A stretch of DNA of 45,963 nt from Robiginitomaculum sp. (GTDB lineage: Bacteria > Pseudomonadota > Alphaproteobacteria > Caulobacterales > Maricaulaceae): the NCBI GenBank assembly GCA_016763315.1, contig JAESTZ010000036.1:1-45963 (forward strand), written 5' to 3'. Numbering within the stretch: position 1 is the stretch's first letter; each line of letters begins with the position of its first letter. The notes under the pieces were generated by a model. It saw nothing but the letters and a program-made list of their open reading frames with translations. It did no database searches and was not told where the DNA came from. This document shows positions 1-8,185 of this stretch, piece after piece. A program made the position numbers and the translations under genes.

Positions 1-700
1 AGATACGAAAGCCTGCATCCTCTATACCCTTCACCGTTTCCAAGGCTTGCTTGATTTTTCCGGCTTTTACTTGGGCTGCGGCAATAATCGTAAGCGCATA
101 GGTACGACGATCAGCATCTTCTATATTCTTCACCGTTTCCAAGGCTTGCTTGAACTGCCAGTCTTCTGCCTGAGCTTTGGCAATAGCCGCAAGCGCTAAG
201 ACGCGCCATTCTGCATCTTCTATACCCTTCGCTGTTTCCAAAGCTTGCTTGAATGTGGCCGTGCTTCCAGTATTCTCTCCAGCTTCTACTTGGGCTTTAG
301 CAATGGCCACAAGCGCTAAGACGCGCCACCCTGCATCCTCTATACCCTTCGCTGTTTCCAGAGCTTGCTTGAATGTGGCCGTGCTTTCAGCATTGTTTCC
401 AGCTTCTGCTTGGGCTTTTGCAATAATCGTAAACGCATAGGTACGACGATCAGCATCTTCTATATTCTTCACCGTTTCCAAGGCTTGCTTGAACTGCCCG
501 GCTTCTGCTTGGGCTTCGGCAATAACCGTAAGCGCATAGATACGAAAGTCTGCATTTTCTATAGCTGTCACCGTTTCCAAGGCTTGCTTGATTTGCCCTG
601 CTTTTACTTGTGCTTCGGCAATAATCGTAAACATTGAGGCGCGAAAGTCTGCATCCTCTATACCCTTCGCTGTTGCCAGAGCCATATCTAAAACGCAACC
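1..700 (-). repeat. In-gene tandem repeats of 99 and 120 bp
   Basis: Seven copies of a conserved block (core gtttccaaggcttgctt or close variants on the plus strand) begin near 36, 135, 234, 354, 474, 573 and 672. The spacings are 99, 99, 120, 120, 99 and 99 bases, all multiples of three. The 120-bp units carry an extra seven residues (like GENTGSTAT) after the second helix. Copies are very similar at DNA level, which suggests recent expansion or gene conversion. Confidence 0.9.
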
Positions 701-1015
701 AATGGAAGGACTGACCCAACAAACATCGTTTTTGGCATAAACAAGACGTTCATCCACGCCTGCCATTGAAACATTACCAATAGCCTGACCAGAGGCCAAT
801 TTTAACGCCAAAGAGGAGGAAGGGAATTTGTTGACAATTTCATCCAGATCGCGCCGGGCTGCCTTGATAGATTTCAATGCCTGCGCCGGTTCCTGAGTTT
901 GTGCCTGTGATAGTTCTTTTTGTGCTTTGACAAAAAGGGCATTGGCTCTTTCTTCAGGGTCAGAACACCCAGCCAGCAAAATAACTCCAAAAATTGCGAT
1001 CAGCAGGTTTTTCAT
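1..1015 (-). CDS. Repeat-rich lipoprotein, 3' end outside the window
   Basis: The reading frame stays open from an ATG at 1015 down to base 1, so the C-terminus lies outside the window. The protein starts with a short basic end, a hydrophobic stretch and the lipobox LLAGC (Cys17), so it should be a lipid-anchored envelope protein. After about 95 residues it becomes a run of helical repeats built on KQALETxKxIEDAxxR...ALxxIAxAQxxAG, each 33 or 40 residues long. They resemble TPR/SEL1-like helix-turn-helix scaffolds, which usually bind other proteins; no enzymatic motif is visible. It lies 34 bases downstream of dxs on the same strand and may be read from the same transcript, though a functional link is unlikely. 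Lipoprotein status and repeats are seen directly; the binding role is inferred. Confidence 0.85.
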   Translation of the reverse strand, partial: MKNLLIAIFGVILLAGCSDPEERANALFVKAQKELSQAQTQEPAQALKSIKAARRDLDEIVNKFPSSSLALKLASGQAIGNVSMAGVDERLVYAKNDVCWVSPSIGCVLDMALATAKGIEDADFRASMFTIIAEAQVKAGQIKQALETVTAIENADFRIYALTVIAEAQAEAGQFKQALETVKNIEDADRRTYAFTIIAKAQAEAGNNAESTATFKQALETAKGIEDAGWRVLALVAIAKAQVEAGENTGSTATFKQALETAKGIEDAEWRVLALAAIAKAQAEDWQFKQALETVKNIEDADRRTYALTIIAAAQVKAGKIKQALETVKGIEDAGFRI

Positions 1016-1049
1016 AGCACGTCCCCTCAAGGTTTAGGCGGCCTCTTGT

Positions 1050-2963
1050 TCAGGCAACCACTCCGCCCAGCTCAACCACATTACCGCGCCCCAAGGCTTC
1101 TATAGCGGTTTTGGCAATGTGTTTGGCGTTTAAGCCGGCCATTTCGTACATCTGGTACGGGCTATCTTGATCAATGAATATATCCGGCAAAGTCATATTG
1201 CGAATTTTCAAACCTTTATCTAGTTGCCCTGATCTGGCCAAAAACTCCAGCGTGAACGAGCCAAAGCCGCCCATCGCACCTTCTTCGATAGTTATCAGAA
1301 CTTCGTGTTCTTTGGCCAAACGAGTAATCAGATCAGTATCCAATGGTTTGGCAAATCTGGCATCGGCCAATGTTACCGACAGACCTTGCGCTTCTAGCAT
1401 GTCGGCGGCTTTTTGCGCTTCGGATAATCTGGCACCAAATGACAAGAGCGCGATAGAGCTACCCTCGCGCAATACTCGTCCCTTGCCGATCTCAAGCAAT
1501 TTTGCTTGTGCCGGTATTTCTATTCCAGTGCCATTTCCACGCGGATAACGAAATGCAATTGGCCCGTCATCATAGGCAGCAGAAGTTGCCACCATGCGGG
1601 TAAGTTCAACCTCATCGCCGGCGGCCATGACCACCATGTTTGGCAAAGCACCCATATAACCAATATCAAATGCTCCGGCATGGGTCGGACCATCAGCACC
1701 CACAAGACCGGCTCTGTCCATGGCAAAACGAACCGGTAAGTTTTGCAAGGCCACGTCATGCACCACTTGATCATAGCCACGTTGCAGGAATGTCGAATAA
1801 ATCGTGCAAAATGGCTTCATGCCCTCGGTAGCCAAACCAGCAGCAAAGGTAACGCCGTGTTGTTCGGCAATTCCTACATCAAATGTACGCTCCGGAAATT
1901 CATCGCCAAATAAATCCAATCCAGTGCCGCCGGGCATAGCGGCAGTAATTGCGACAATCTTGTCATCCGATTTGGCTTCGGCAATCAAAGCATTAGCATA
2001 AACTTTTGTATAACTAGGCGGCCCGGATGCAGATTTTTGTTGCTCGCCAGTGACCACGTTAAACTTGGAAACCCCGTGATATTTGTCCGATGCCGCTTCG
2101 GCTGGTTTATAGCCCTTACCCTTTTTTGTCACCACATGGATCAGGATCGGCCCGTCTTTTAGATCGCGGACATTGGATAATATACTAACCAGATGATCAA
2201 GATTATGGCCATCAATCGGCCCGACATAATAAAACCCCAACTCCTCGAACAAAGTACCGCCTGCGGCCATGCCTCTGGCATATTCTTCGGTTTTTCGCGC
2301 GGCTTCTTTTAACGGATACGGCATGTGGCTAACCATGTCTTTGGCCAGTTTACGAACCGTGCGATAACCTTGGCCTGATACCAGTTTAGCCAGATGCGCC
2401 GATAACGCACCAACCGGCGGGGCGATTGACATATCATTATCATTCAAGATCACGATGAGGCGTTTATCAGAGGCATTATTCATCGCTTCATAAGCCATGC
2501 CAGAAGTCATGGAACCATCGCCGATCACAGCAATTACGTTTTCTTTACCGCCCTTTAGATCCCTCGCAGCCACCATGCCCATGGCCGCAGATATGCTGGT
2601 TCCAGCATGCGCCGCACCAAACGGATCGTATTTACTTTCGCTTCGTTTGGTGAAACCGGATAAACCACCGCCTTGGCGCAAAGTGCGAATACGATCGCGT
2701 CTACCGGTAAGTATTTTGTGTGGGTAGGTTTGATGACTAACGTCCCAGATCAATTTGTCATCTGGCGTATTAAACACATGGTGCAAGGCCACCGTTAATT
2801 CGACCACACCAAGACCAGCCCCCAAATGGCCACCGGTAACAGAAACTGCATCAACTGTTTCGGCTCTTAATTCATCGGCTAATTGCCGCAACTCGCCAAT
2901 ATTAAAATTGCGGGTATCTGCTGGAAATTGGACTGTATCCAAAAGTGGAGTTTTAATAGGCAT
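1050..2963 (-). CDS. dxs: 1-deoxy-D-xylulose-5-phosphate synthase
   Basis: Condenses pyruvate and glyceraldehyde 3-phosphate to DXP, the first step of the cytoplasmic MEP isoprenoid pathway, and also feeds thiamine and pyridoxal synthesis. At 637 residues it has the normal family length. The thiamine diphosphate site is clear: GHLGAGLG near residues 45-52 and GDGSMTSG...NN near 148-163. A transketolase-like pyrimidine-binding domain ([15 protein letters not shown]) and the C-terminal transketolase domain follow. The ATG at 2963 sits behind AGCAGGAACT, a good ribosome site. It follows ispA by 17 bases and xseB lies just upstream, the usual alphaproteobacterial xseB-ispA-dxs operon. Identification is firm. 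Confidence 0.97.
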   Translation of the reverse strand: MPIKTPLLDTVQFPADTRNFNIGELRQLADELRAETVDAVSVTGGHLGAGLGVVELTVALHHVFNTPDDKLIWDVSHQTYPHKILTGRRDRIRTLRQGGGLSGFTKRSESKYDPFGAAHAGTSISAAMGMVAARDLKGGKENVIAVIGDGSMTSGMAYEAMNNASDKRLIVILNDNDMSIAPPVGALSAHLAKLVSGQGYRTVRKLAKDMVSHMPYPLKEAARKTEEYARGMAAGGTLFEELGFYYVGPIDGHNLDHLVSILSNVRDLKDGPILIHVVTKKGKGYKPAEAASDKYHGVSKFNVVTGEQQKSASGPPSYTKVYANALIAEAKSDDKIVAITAAMPGGTGLDLFGDEFPERTFDVGIAEQHGVTFAAGLATEGMKPFCTIYSTFLQRGYDQVVHDVALQNLPVRFAMDRAGLVGADGPTHAGAFDIGYMGALPNMVVMAAGDEVELTRMVATSAAYDDGPIAFRYPRGNGTGIEIPAQAKLLEIGKGRVLREGSSIALLSFGARLSEAQKAADMLEAQGLSVTLADARFAKPLDTDLITRLAKEHEVLITIEEGAMGGFGSFTLEFLARSGQLDKGLKIRNMTLPDIFIDQDSPYQMYEMAGLNAKHIAKTAIEALGRGNVVELGGVVA

Positions 2964-2980
2964 AGTTCCTGCTTTCAGCT

Positions 2981-3877
2981 TTATCGGCTGCGATTTATCA
3001 CAAAGTCTACAGACTGGCGCAAAATTAAGGCAGAGGAGCCAAATATATCTAAATGTTGCTTTGCCTGTTCCGCCAGCAATTTTGCCCTGCGGCGCGCACC
3101 ATCAATACCAAGTTCATCAATAAAGCTGGCCTTTCCCTGTTTTGCGTCCTTACCAACAGCCTTGCCGGTTTCATCACTTTCACCGCAAGCATCAAGCAGG
3201 TCATCGGTTATTTGAAACACCAAACCAAGGTCATTGGAAAAACCGGACAGCGCACTTTTGGCTTCATCAGAAGCCCCGGCCATAATTGCTCCGGCGCCGA
3301 TCGAGTACTGGATCAAAGCGCCGGTTTTCATTCGCTGCATTCTGGCGATTAAAGCCATTTCCATCTGCGTGCCGCTGGCCGTCATGTCCATTGCCTGACC
3401 ACCAACCATTCCCCGCGCACCTATTGCCTTCGCCAGTAATGATATAAGCTCCACTCTTACTTTTGGTTGCGAATGGGTTTCCTCATCAGCTAGAATTTCA
3501 AAGGCCAAAGCATGTAAAGCGTCACCCGCCAATACGGCAATTTCTTCGGAATATGCCTTGTGAACCGTCGGTTGACCTCGGCGCAAATCATCATCATCCA
3601 TACATGGCAGGTCATCATGAATCAAAGAATAGGTGTGAATACACTCCACTGCGGCAGCTACTCTGATCATAGCTTTTGCCGGTAAATCAAATAACGCCCC
3701 GCCCTCTATTACAAACAATGGCCGCAAACGCTTGCCCCCGCCCAAAGCGGAATAACGCATAGCAGAAAGCAAGTCGCTTTCCGGACCGGTCACACGCGGT
3801 ATCAAACCATCAAGTGATAACGTCACCTTATCACCAATAGCCTCAAGGCGTTCAGAGAAAGTAATATCCGGTTGCAT
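2981..3877 (-). CDS. ispA: (2E,6E)-farnesyl diphosphate synthase, IspA type
   Basis: Head-to-tail prenyltransferase that joins IPP with DMAPP/GPP to make farnesyl diphosphate for quinones, hopanoids and undecaprenyl phosphate. It shows GGGKRLRP near 47-53, the first aspartate-rich motif [10 protein letters not shown] near 88-97 with the two-residue insertion typical of bacterial FPP synthases, and the second motif QITDDLLD near residue 220. The length of 298 residues is standard. ATG at 3877 is preferred; a TTG immediately before it would add one residue. It starts 5 bases after the xseB stop and is followed by dxs, so substrate supply and use are co-transcribed. Confidence 0.95.
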   Translation of the reverse strand: MQPDITFSERLEAIGDKVTLSLDGLIPRVTGPESDLLSAMRYSALGGGKRLRPLFVIEGGALFDLPAKAMIRVAAAVECIHTYSLIHDDLPCMDDDDLRRGQPTVHKAYSEEIAVLAGDALHALAFEILADEETHSQPKVRVELISLLAKAIGARGMVGGQAMDMTASGTQMEMALIARMQRMKTGALIQYSIGAGAIMAGASDEAKSALSGFSNDLGLVFQITDDLLDACGESDETGKAVGKDAKQGKASFIDELGIDGARRRAKLLAEQAKQHLDIFGSSALILRQSVDFVINRSR

Positions 3878-3882
3878 CAAAA

Positions 3883-4125
3883 TTATTCCAGCTCAGCGGG
3901 TTCTGTTGTTAAACGACTGTCCGTGCCCACAACTATTTTTTCTACTTTTAATTTAGCTTCTTTTAGTTTTGCCGAGCAGTGTTCGCGCAATGCGTCACCA
4001 CGTTCATAAAGCGAAATTGATTTCTCCAAAGCAACCTCGCCGCCCTCTAATTTACTGACTATTTTTTCCAATTCGGCCAAGGCAGTTTCAAAACTCATTG
4101 CCGATATAGATTGTTCCTCAGCCAC
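3883..4125 (-). CDS. xseB: Exodeoxyribonuclease VII small subunit
   Basis: An 80-residue protein with the complete XseB signature: FETALAELEKIVSKLEGGE followed by LEKSISLYERGDALREHC and a charged helix. It forms the two-helix small subunit that binds several-fold to XseA; the complex degrades single-stranded DNA. The start is a GTG at 4125 with GGAG about seven bases upstream; the next candidate is an ATG ten codons in. It heads the xseB-ispA-dxs run. xseA is not in this window. Confidence 0.93.
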   Translation of the reverse strand: MAEEQSISAMSFETALAELEKIVSKLEGGEVALEKSISLYERGDALREHCSAKLKEAKLKVEKIVVGTDSRLTTEPAELE

Positions 4126-4204
4126 ACTCAGTCTCCATTTATTAGTTTGTCTTGCCAGTCTAACTACCTAATAGCCGATTGCCTAGGGCATGAACTTTTC
4201 AGGA

Positions 4205-4813
4205 TCAACGTTTTTCATAAATCCTAAATGACCAATAATTATCCCGGCCATCATAAATACAATCCCAGCCACGCCCCTGCAAAACCGGTCGCATCATCCG
4301 GTTAAACCAGCCATGAGCACAAAGTAAAACATCGTTTCCATCAGTAGCAGCCTCCTCTAGGACATCAACAGCAGCAAAGACTCTGGTTTCTGCCTGAGAT
4401 TTGCTTTCTTCACCTCTGGACATGCCAAACCACCACAAAGCGCGCGAAAATATATCCCATATTGAAGGCAAAAGCCGGATCAAAGGAAATGGCGGAGACG
4501 GCAGAGCAGCCTCTACAAAAACTTCATTTTGAACTATCCGCGCTTCGTCCACCAATGCCAATGCCGTTTCTACGGCTCTTGGACGAATACTAGATAAAAT
4601 CTTATTCGAAGAATTGGCAATATCAATCAAGTTTTGCGGCGGCTTTGAAGATGGATCAAGCCCACCTGTTTCATAGTCCTGCCACCAATGATAATACCCT
4701 TTGGCACTGATCCATTTTGAACGATCCAATGCCGGACGGCCATGACGCGCAAGAACCAGCCTGCCGGGCTTGGCTTCCAAAGAGGAAGTTCGTGCTTTCT
4801 TATTACCCGGCAT
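4205..4813 (-). CDS. Histidine phosphatase family protein
   Basis: A 202-residue member of the phosphoglycerate-mutase-like branch. The catalytic RHG lies at residues 23-25 (LVLARHGRP) and the second active-site histidine is in LLCAHGWFNRMMRP, about 35 residues before the end. The intervening stretch contains SSIRPRAVETA, the place where family members carry a further arginine, and an acidic EAALPSPPF loop. Substrate cannot be predicted: the family covers sugar, nucleotide and protein phosphatases. There is no signal peptide, so it is cytoplasmic. It is last in the minus-strand run lepB, SDR, HDAC-like, this gene, after a 40-base gap. Confidence 0.85.
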   Translation of the reverse strand: MPGNKKARTSSLEAKPGRLVLARHGRPALDRSKWISAKGYYHWWQDYETGGLDPSSKPPQNLIDIANSSNKILSSIRPRAVETALALVDEARIVQNEVFVEAALPSPPFPLIRLLPSIWDIFSRALWWFGMSRGEESKSQAETRVFAAVDVLEEAATDGNDVLLCAHGWFNRMMRPVLQGRGWDCIYDGRDNYWSFRIYEKR

Positions 4814-4853
4814 TTATCGTTGATTCCCTCTTAAACCTATTATGCTTATAAAG

Positions 4854-5783
4854 CTAATCTAGCAACGCACCAACAAATTTAGATACCGAACGTCCCAATG
4901 CCGGCAAGTCGTAACCGCCCTCAAGCACAGATACAAGCCGCGAATTACTTTTGTCCCGTGCCAATTCACCCAATATTGATCCGATCTTCCAAAAGTCTTC
5001 ATCAGACAGTTCAAACCCGCCCAAAGGGTCATCAATATGGGCATCAAAACCTGCTGAAACAAAAATAAACTCTGGCTGGTGCTGTTCTATTTGCGAAACT
5101 GCCTGTTCGGTGAACACCTGCATCCATTGCTTGGCGCTGGTTCCGCCGGGCATTGGAAGATTAATAACCTCGCCTTTACCGCCGGTTTCATCAACACGTC
5201 CGGTTCCCGGGTAATGATCCTCTTGATGCAAAGAGACAAACAACGACCCTGGCACATCCCACAGCATTTCCTGAGTGCCATTTCCATGATGAACATCGAA
5301 ATCAATAATGGCGACTTTGGTTAGTCCATATTTCTGCATTGCATATTTGGCGGCCAAAGCAATATTGCCAAACAAACAAAAACCCATTGCTGCATTAGGG
5401 CGGGAATGATGCCCCGGTGGTCGGCTGGCGCAAAAGGCAGCCTCAGTCCTGCCAGCCATAACATCATCAACCGCCATCATCGCCGCGCCAGCTCCACGCA
5501 ATGCAGCCCTTACCGAGCCAACAGACAAATAGGTATCATTGTCCAGCGCGATTATCTCGTCGGCTTTGACATCTGAGCTCAATATTTCATCTACATAATC
5601 GCGACCATGAACAAGCAATAAGTCCTTGCGCTTGGCACAAGGCGCTTGTTTATGGATTAGTTTTGAAAATTCAGGCGTATCAAGCGCACTTAACACTGCC
5701 CGCAATCGTTCCGGCTTTTCTGCATGGCCGGCAGGCGGCCGATGCTCAAAAAAATCTTCGTGCGTATAGAGAGTAGTTTTCAA
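4854..5783 (-). CDS. Histone-deacetylase-like amidohydrolase
   Basis: A 309-residue zinc hydrolase of the arginase/deacetylase fold, class II HDAC type. Visible active-site elements are RPPGHH (His125-His126), DFDVHHGNGTQ (zinc ligands Asp163 and His165), SAGFDAHIDDPLGG (third zinc ligand Asp near 247) and EGGYDL with the catalytic tyrosine at 291. Bacterial relatives deacetylate polyamines, acetylated lysines or related amides; the real substrate is unknown. The start is a TTG at 5783, two bases after the SDR stop, so translation is probably coupled; no ATG lies in a sensible place. Alphaproteobacteria often keep this gene near xseB, as here. Confidence 0.92.
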   Translation of the reverse strand: MKTTLYTHEDFFEHRPPAGHAEKPERLRAVLSALDTPEFSKLIHKQAPCAKRKDLLLVHGRDYVDEILSSDVKADEIIALDNDTYLSVGSVRAALRGAGAAMMAVDDVMAGRTEAAFCASRPPGHHSRPNAAMGFCLFGNIALAAKYAMQKYGLTKVAIIDFDVHHGNGTQEMLWDVPGSLFVSLHQEDHYPGTGRVDETGGKGEVINLPMPGGTSAKQWMQVFTEQAVSQIEQHQPEFIFVSAGFDAHIDDPLGGFELSDEDFWKIGSILGELARDKSNSRLVSVLEGGYDLPALGRSVSKFVGALLD

Positions 5784-5785
5784 AA

Positions 5786-6670
5786 CTAGCTACCAAGTGG
5801 AATGTCCATTACCTCAACTCCGGGTGGAGACGGGTAACCATCATCCGGCACAAAGAAATCCGGTAATAATTGCTGATCCTGATCCATCTTGTATTGGTCA
5901 AAATCAGTAATACCTTGCGAATACAAAAACGTGTCGTCAATCAAGAAATTACCGGTAAATTCCCGTGAGTTTTTCTTAAAAATCAACAATGCAGCATCGG
6001 CCAGTATCTGGGTAGTACGACACATTTTCATGCCTTCTTCGCCGGCTAAAATATTGGCAATTGCCGCAGTAGCAATCGCTGTTCTCGGCCACAAAGCATT
6101 AAACGCCACGCCTTGATCCGCAAACTCGCCTGCCATTCCTAACACACAAAGACTCATGCCAAATTTAGCCATGGAATATGCCGTATGTGGCGCAAACCAT
6201 TTTTGCGCCATGTCCAATGGCGGAGATAAATTCAATACATGCGGATTTGACGCTTTAAGCAAATGCGGCAAGCATTTTTGCGACACCAGATATGTGCCTC
6301 TGGTGTTTACCTGATGCATGAGGTCAAAGCGTTTCATCGGCGTGTCCAAAACACCTCTTGGGAAAATGGCCGAGGCATTATTCACAAGAATATCAATGCC
6401 ACCAAAACGATCTACAGCCTTTTGCACCGCATCTTCAACCTGATCTTCAAAGCGGATATCACAAACCAGCGGCAGAGCCTTTACCCCTAACGCTTCTATC
6501 TCGCTGGCGGCTGTATATATTGTTCCGGGCAATGCCGGATGTGGTTCGGCAGATTTGGCAGCAATTACAATATTGGCACCAGCCTTGGCGCATTCTAGCC
6601 CAATGGCCAAACCAATACCACGGCTAGCACCGGTAATGAAAACTGTTTTTCCTTGTAATGCGCCTGCCAT
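5786..6670 (-). CDS. SDR family NAD(P)-dependent oxidoreductase, HSDL2-like
   Basis: A classical short-chain dehydrogenase of 294 residues. The nucleotide site TGASRGIG is at 13-20, NNAS near 97-100, the catalytic serine at 149 (LNLSPPL) and YxxxK at 165-169 (YSMAK). The segment AAKSAEPHPALPGTIY after the second strand and the proline-rich tail match the hydroxysteroid-dehydrogenase-like-2 branch, whose bacterial members accompany fatty-acid or CoA metabolism. The extra SCP2 domain of animal HSDL2 is absent. The ATG follows AAGGAAAAAAC. It lies between lepB (9-base gap) and the HDAC-like gene (2-base gap). Substrate is unknown. Confidence 0.9.
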   Translation of the reverse strand: MAGALQGKTVFITGASRGIGLAIGLECAKAGANIVIAAKSAEPHPALPGTIYTAASEIEALGVKALPLVCDIRFEDQVEDAVQKAVDRFGGIDILVNNASAIFPRGVLDTPMKRFDLMHQVNTRGTYLVSQKCLPHLLKASNPHVLNLSPPLDMAQKWFAPHTAYSMAKFGMSLCVLGMAGEFADQGVAFNALWPRTAIATAAIANILAGEEGMKMCRTTQILADAALLIFKKNSREFTGNFLIDDTFLYSQGITDFDQYKMDQDQQLLPDFFVPDDGYPSPPGVEVMDIPLGS

Positions 6671-6679
6671 GTTTTTTCC

Positions 6680-7486
6680 TTACATCAAACGCCATAACCT
6701 TGATGGCGGGCAATCCAAACCGTCCTTCGGTTTACAATGGGCGAAAGTAAACAACACCATTTCCGCTTTGCCAATTAAATTCTCCATTGGAATTTGCCCG
6801 GGGCCGTCAGGGGCACGACTGTCCAAAGACATATCGCGATTGTCGCCCATAACAAACACATGGCCTTGCTTGACTAAGAATGGCCCCGCACGATCCGGTG
6901 ACCAATTGCCGGCAGAATGTTCGTCGGAGAACTCGAATATCCGGTGGCTACGCTTGCGATCAGTACCGATCTTTTCCGAATAACTTTGCGCTGTTCGCAA
7001 AGTCCCGAACCGGTCACGATAACGAACAATTCCTAAAAACGTGCGCTGCACTTGTTCGCCATTTAGATATAACCGCCCACCACGGGTTTCAACAGTATCG
7101 CCGGGAAGACCGATAACCCGTTTTATCGTTACCTTGCCATTTTTCGGGTTGGCAAACACCACAACATCGCCATGTTTCGGAGCGCGAAAAAACACCCTAC
7201 CCTCTGAGCTGGGTAAAATACGTCCCAATCCCACTGGCAGGGATTCTCGTGACCAGCCATAGACCCATTTGGCAACAACAAACCGATCACCAACTTGCAG
7301 ACCTGGCTGCATGCTTTCCGAGGGAATAAAAAACACTACAAATGCAAAAGTAGTAAAAACCAAAAAAGTGACAACAACGCTAGCTAAAAACTTTACCCAG
7401 CTTGCAACTTCTTTAACAAAACCAACCGGTTGGCGGGTATCATTTGCATCGTCGCTGTCTGAAATCGTTCCATTTGGCTCTAGCAC
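6680..7486 (-). CDS. lepB: Signal peptidase I
   Basis: Inner-membrane serine protease that cleaves Sec/Tat signal peptides on the periplasmic side. One transmembrane helix spans roughly 32-53, followed by the catalytic serine in PSESMQPGL (Ser58); the catalytic lysine is in KRVIGLPGDTV (Lys122); the family box GHVFVMGDNRDMSLDSR comes later. The single N-terminal helix after a long acidic tail differs from the two-helix E. coli form but is common in alphaproteobacteria. The start is a GTG at 7486 preceded by GGGAAAATTAA. At 268 residues it is complete. In many relatives lepB sits near rnc and era; neither is seen here. Confidence 0.95.
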   Translation of the reverse strand: MLEPNGTISDSDDANDTRQPVGFVKEVASWVKFLASVVVTFLVFTTFAFVVFFIPSESMQPGLQVGDRFVVAKWVYGWSRESLPVGLGRILPSSEGRVFFRAPKHGDVVVFANPKNGKVTIKRVIGLPGDTVETRGGRLYLNGEQVQRTFLGIVRYRDRFGTLRTAQSYSEKIGTDRKRSHRIFEFSDEHSAGNWSPDRAGPFLVKQGHVFVMGDNRDMSLDSRAPDGPGQIPMENLIGKAEMVLFTFAHCKPKDGLDCPPSRLWRLM

Positions 7487-7564
7487 TTAATTTTCCCAAC
7501 CCCACTACCTGTTACTAACCTATATGTTAGCGGGAAATTCAGCCAGTAACAGATTACAACGGTT

Positions 7565-8185
7565 TTACACCGGCTTTGCCGTTCCATAACTTACATAACC
7601 GGCAAACTTCGGAGCTTTTGGCAAATAATCTGCTGTAACATTTTCGACAACAAAGCCGGACTTGGCGATCATCTCAACCGGTTTACGGGTTAAATGACAG
7701 CCACCACCCAATGGTTTCCATATTGGTTCAATGCGCCTTTGCCATTTCGCGACACCGATATCCGGAGCTAATCCATGTTCGGCAAAAATCAAAGTTCCAC
7801 CCGGTTTAATTACCCGGCGCATTTCAGCCAACGCCCGGTTTGCATCAGGGATTGTGCAAAGGGAAAAAGTAACCACTACCGTATCTATAGAGTTCTCATC
7901 CATAGGTATTGCCTCGGCCTCCAAGCCCAATATTTCACAATCAAACTGAGCATTTTTCAGTCTCTCAGCCGCCAGTTTTCGCATTTGCTGGTCTGGATCA
8001 ATGGCAGTAAACCGCTTTATTTGCGAGGCCTGATAAAATGGTAAATTATGGCCAGAGCCAAAGCCTATTTCCAACACATCGCCTTTGGCCAGCGGTATGG
8101 TTTTGGAACGCACTTTTTTCATTTGCCCGGTGCCGCAAGCCAAATTAACAAATTTCGGCATAATATGTTTATTATAAAAACTCAT
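7565..8185 (-). CDS. Class I SAM-dependent methyltransferase
   Basis: A 206-residue protein with Rossmann-fold motif I VLEIGFGSGHNLPFY, an acidic post-motif FTAIDPDQQM, and the later IKPGGTLIFAEHGL. This is the UbiE/methyltransferase-11-like branch that includes small-molecule, phospholipid N- and thiol methyltransferases. The substrate is not evident. Its ATG overlaps the stop of the upstream acyl-CoA dehydrogenase by four bases (ATGA), so the two are translationally coupled. That suggests a lipid or acyl-CoA link, but this is inference. Confidence 0.88.
   Translation of the reverse strand: MSFYNKHIMPKFVNLACGTGQMKKVRSKTIPLAKGDVLEIGFGSGHNLPFYQASQIKRFTAIDPDQQMRKLAAERLKNAQFDCEILGLEAEAIPMDENSIDTVVVTFSLCTIPDANRALAEMRRVIKPGGTLIFAEHGLAPDIGVAKWQRRIEPIWKPLGGGCHLTRKPVEMIAKSGFVVENVTADYLPKAPKFAGYVSYGTAKPV

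Noticed and set aside
1-700. Regularly spaced repeats as a CRISPR array
   Set aside because: Repeats are in frame within a coding sequence, spaced 99/120 bases with similar spacers, and translate to helical repeat units. No cas genes.
177-722. Plus-strand and second minus-strand open frames of 87-90 codons over the repeats
   Set aside because: They are frame shadows of the lipoprotein repeats and show repeat-derived sequence with no start site support.
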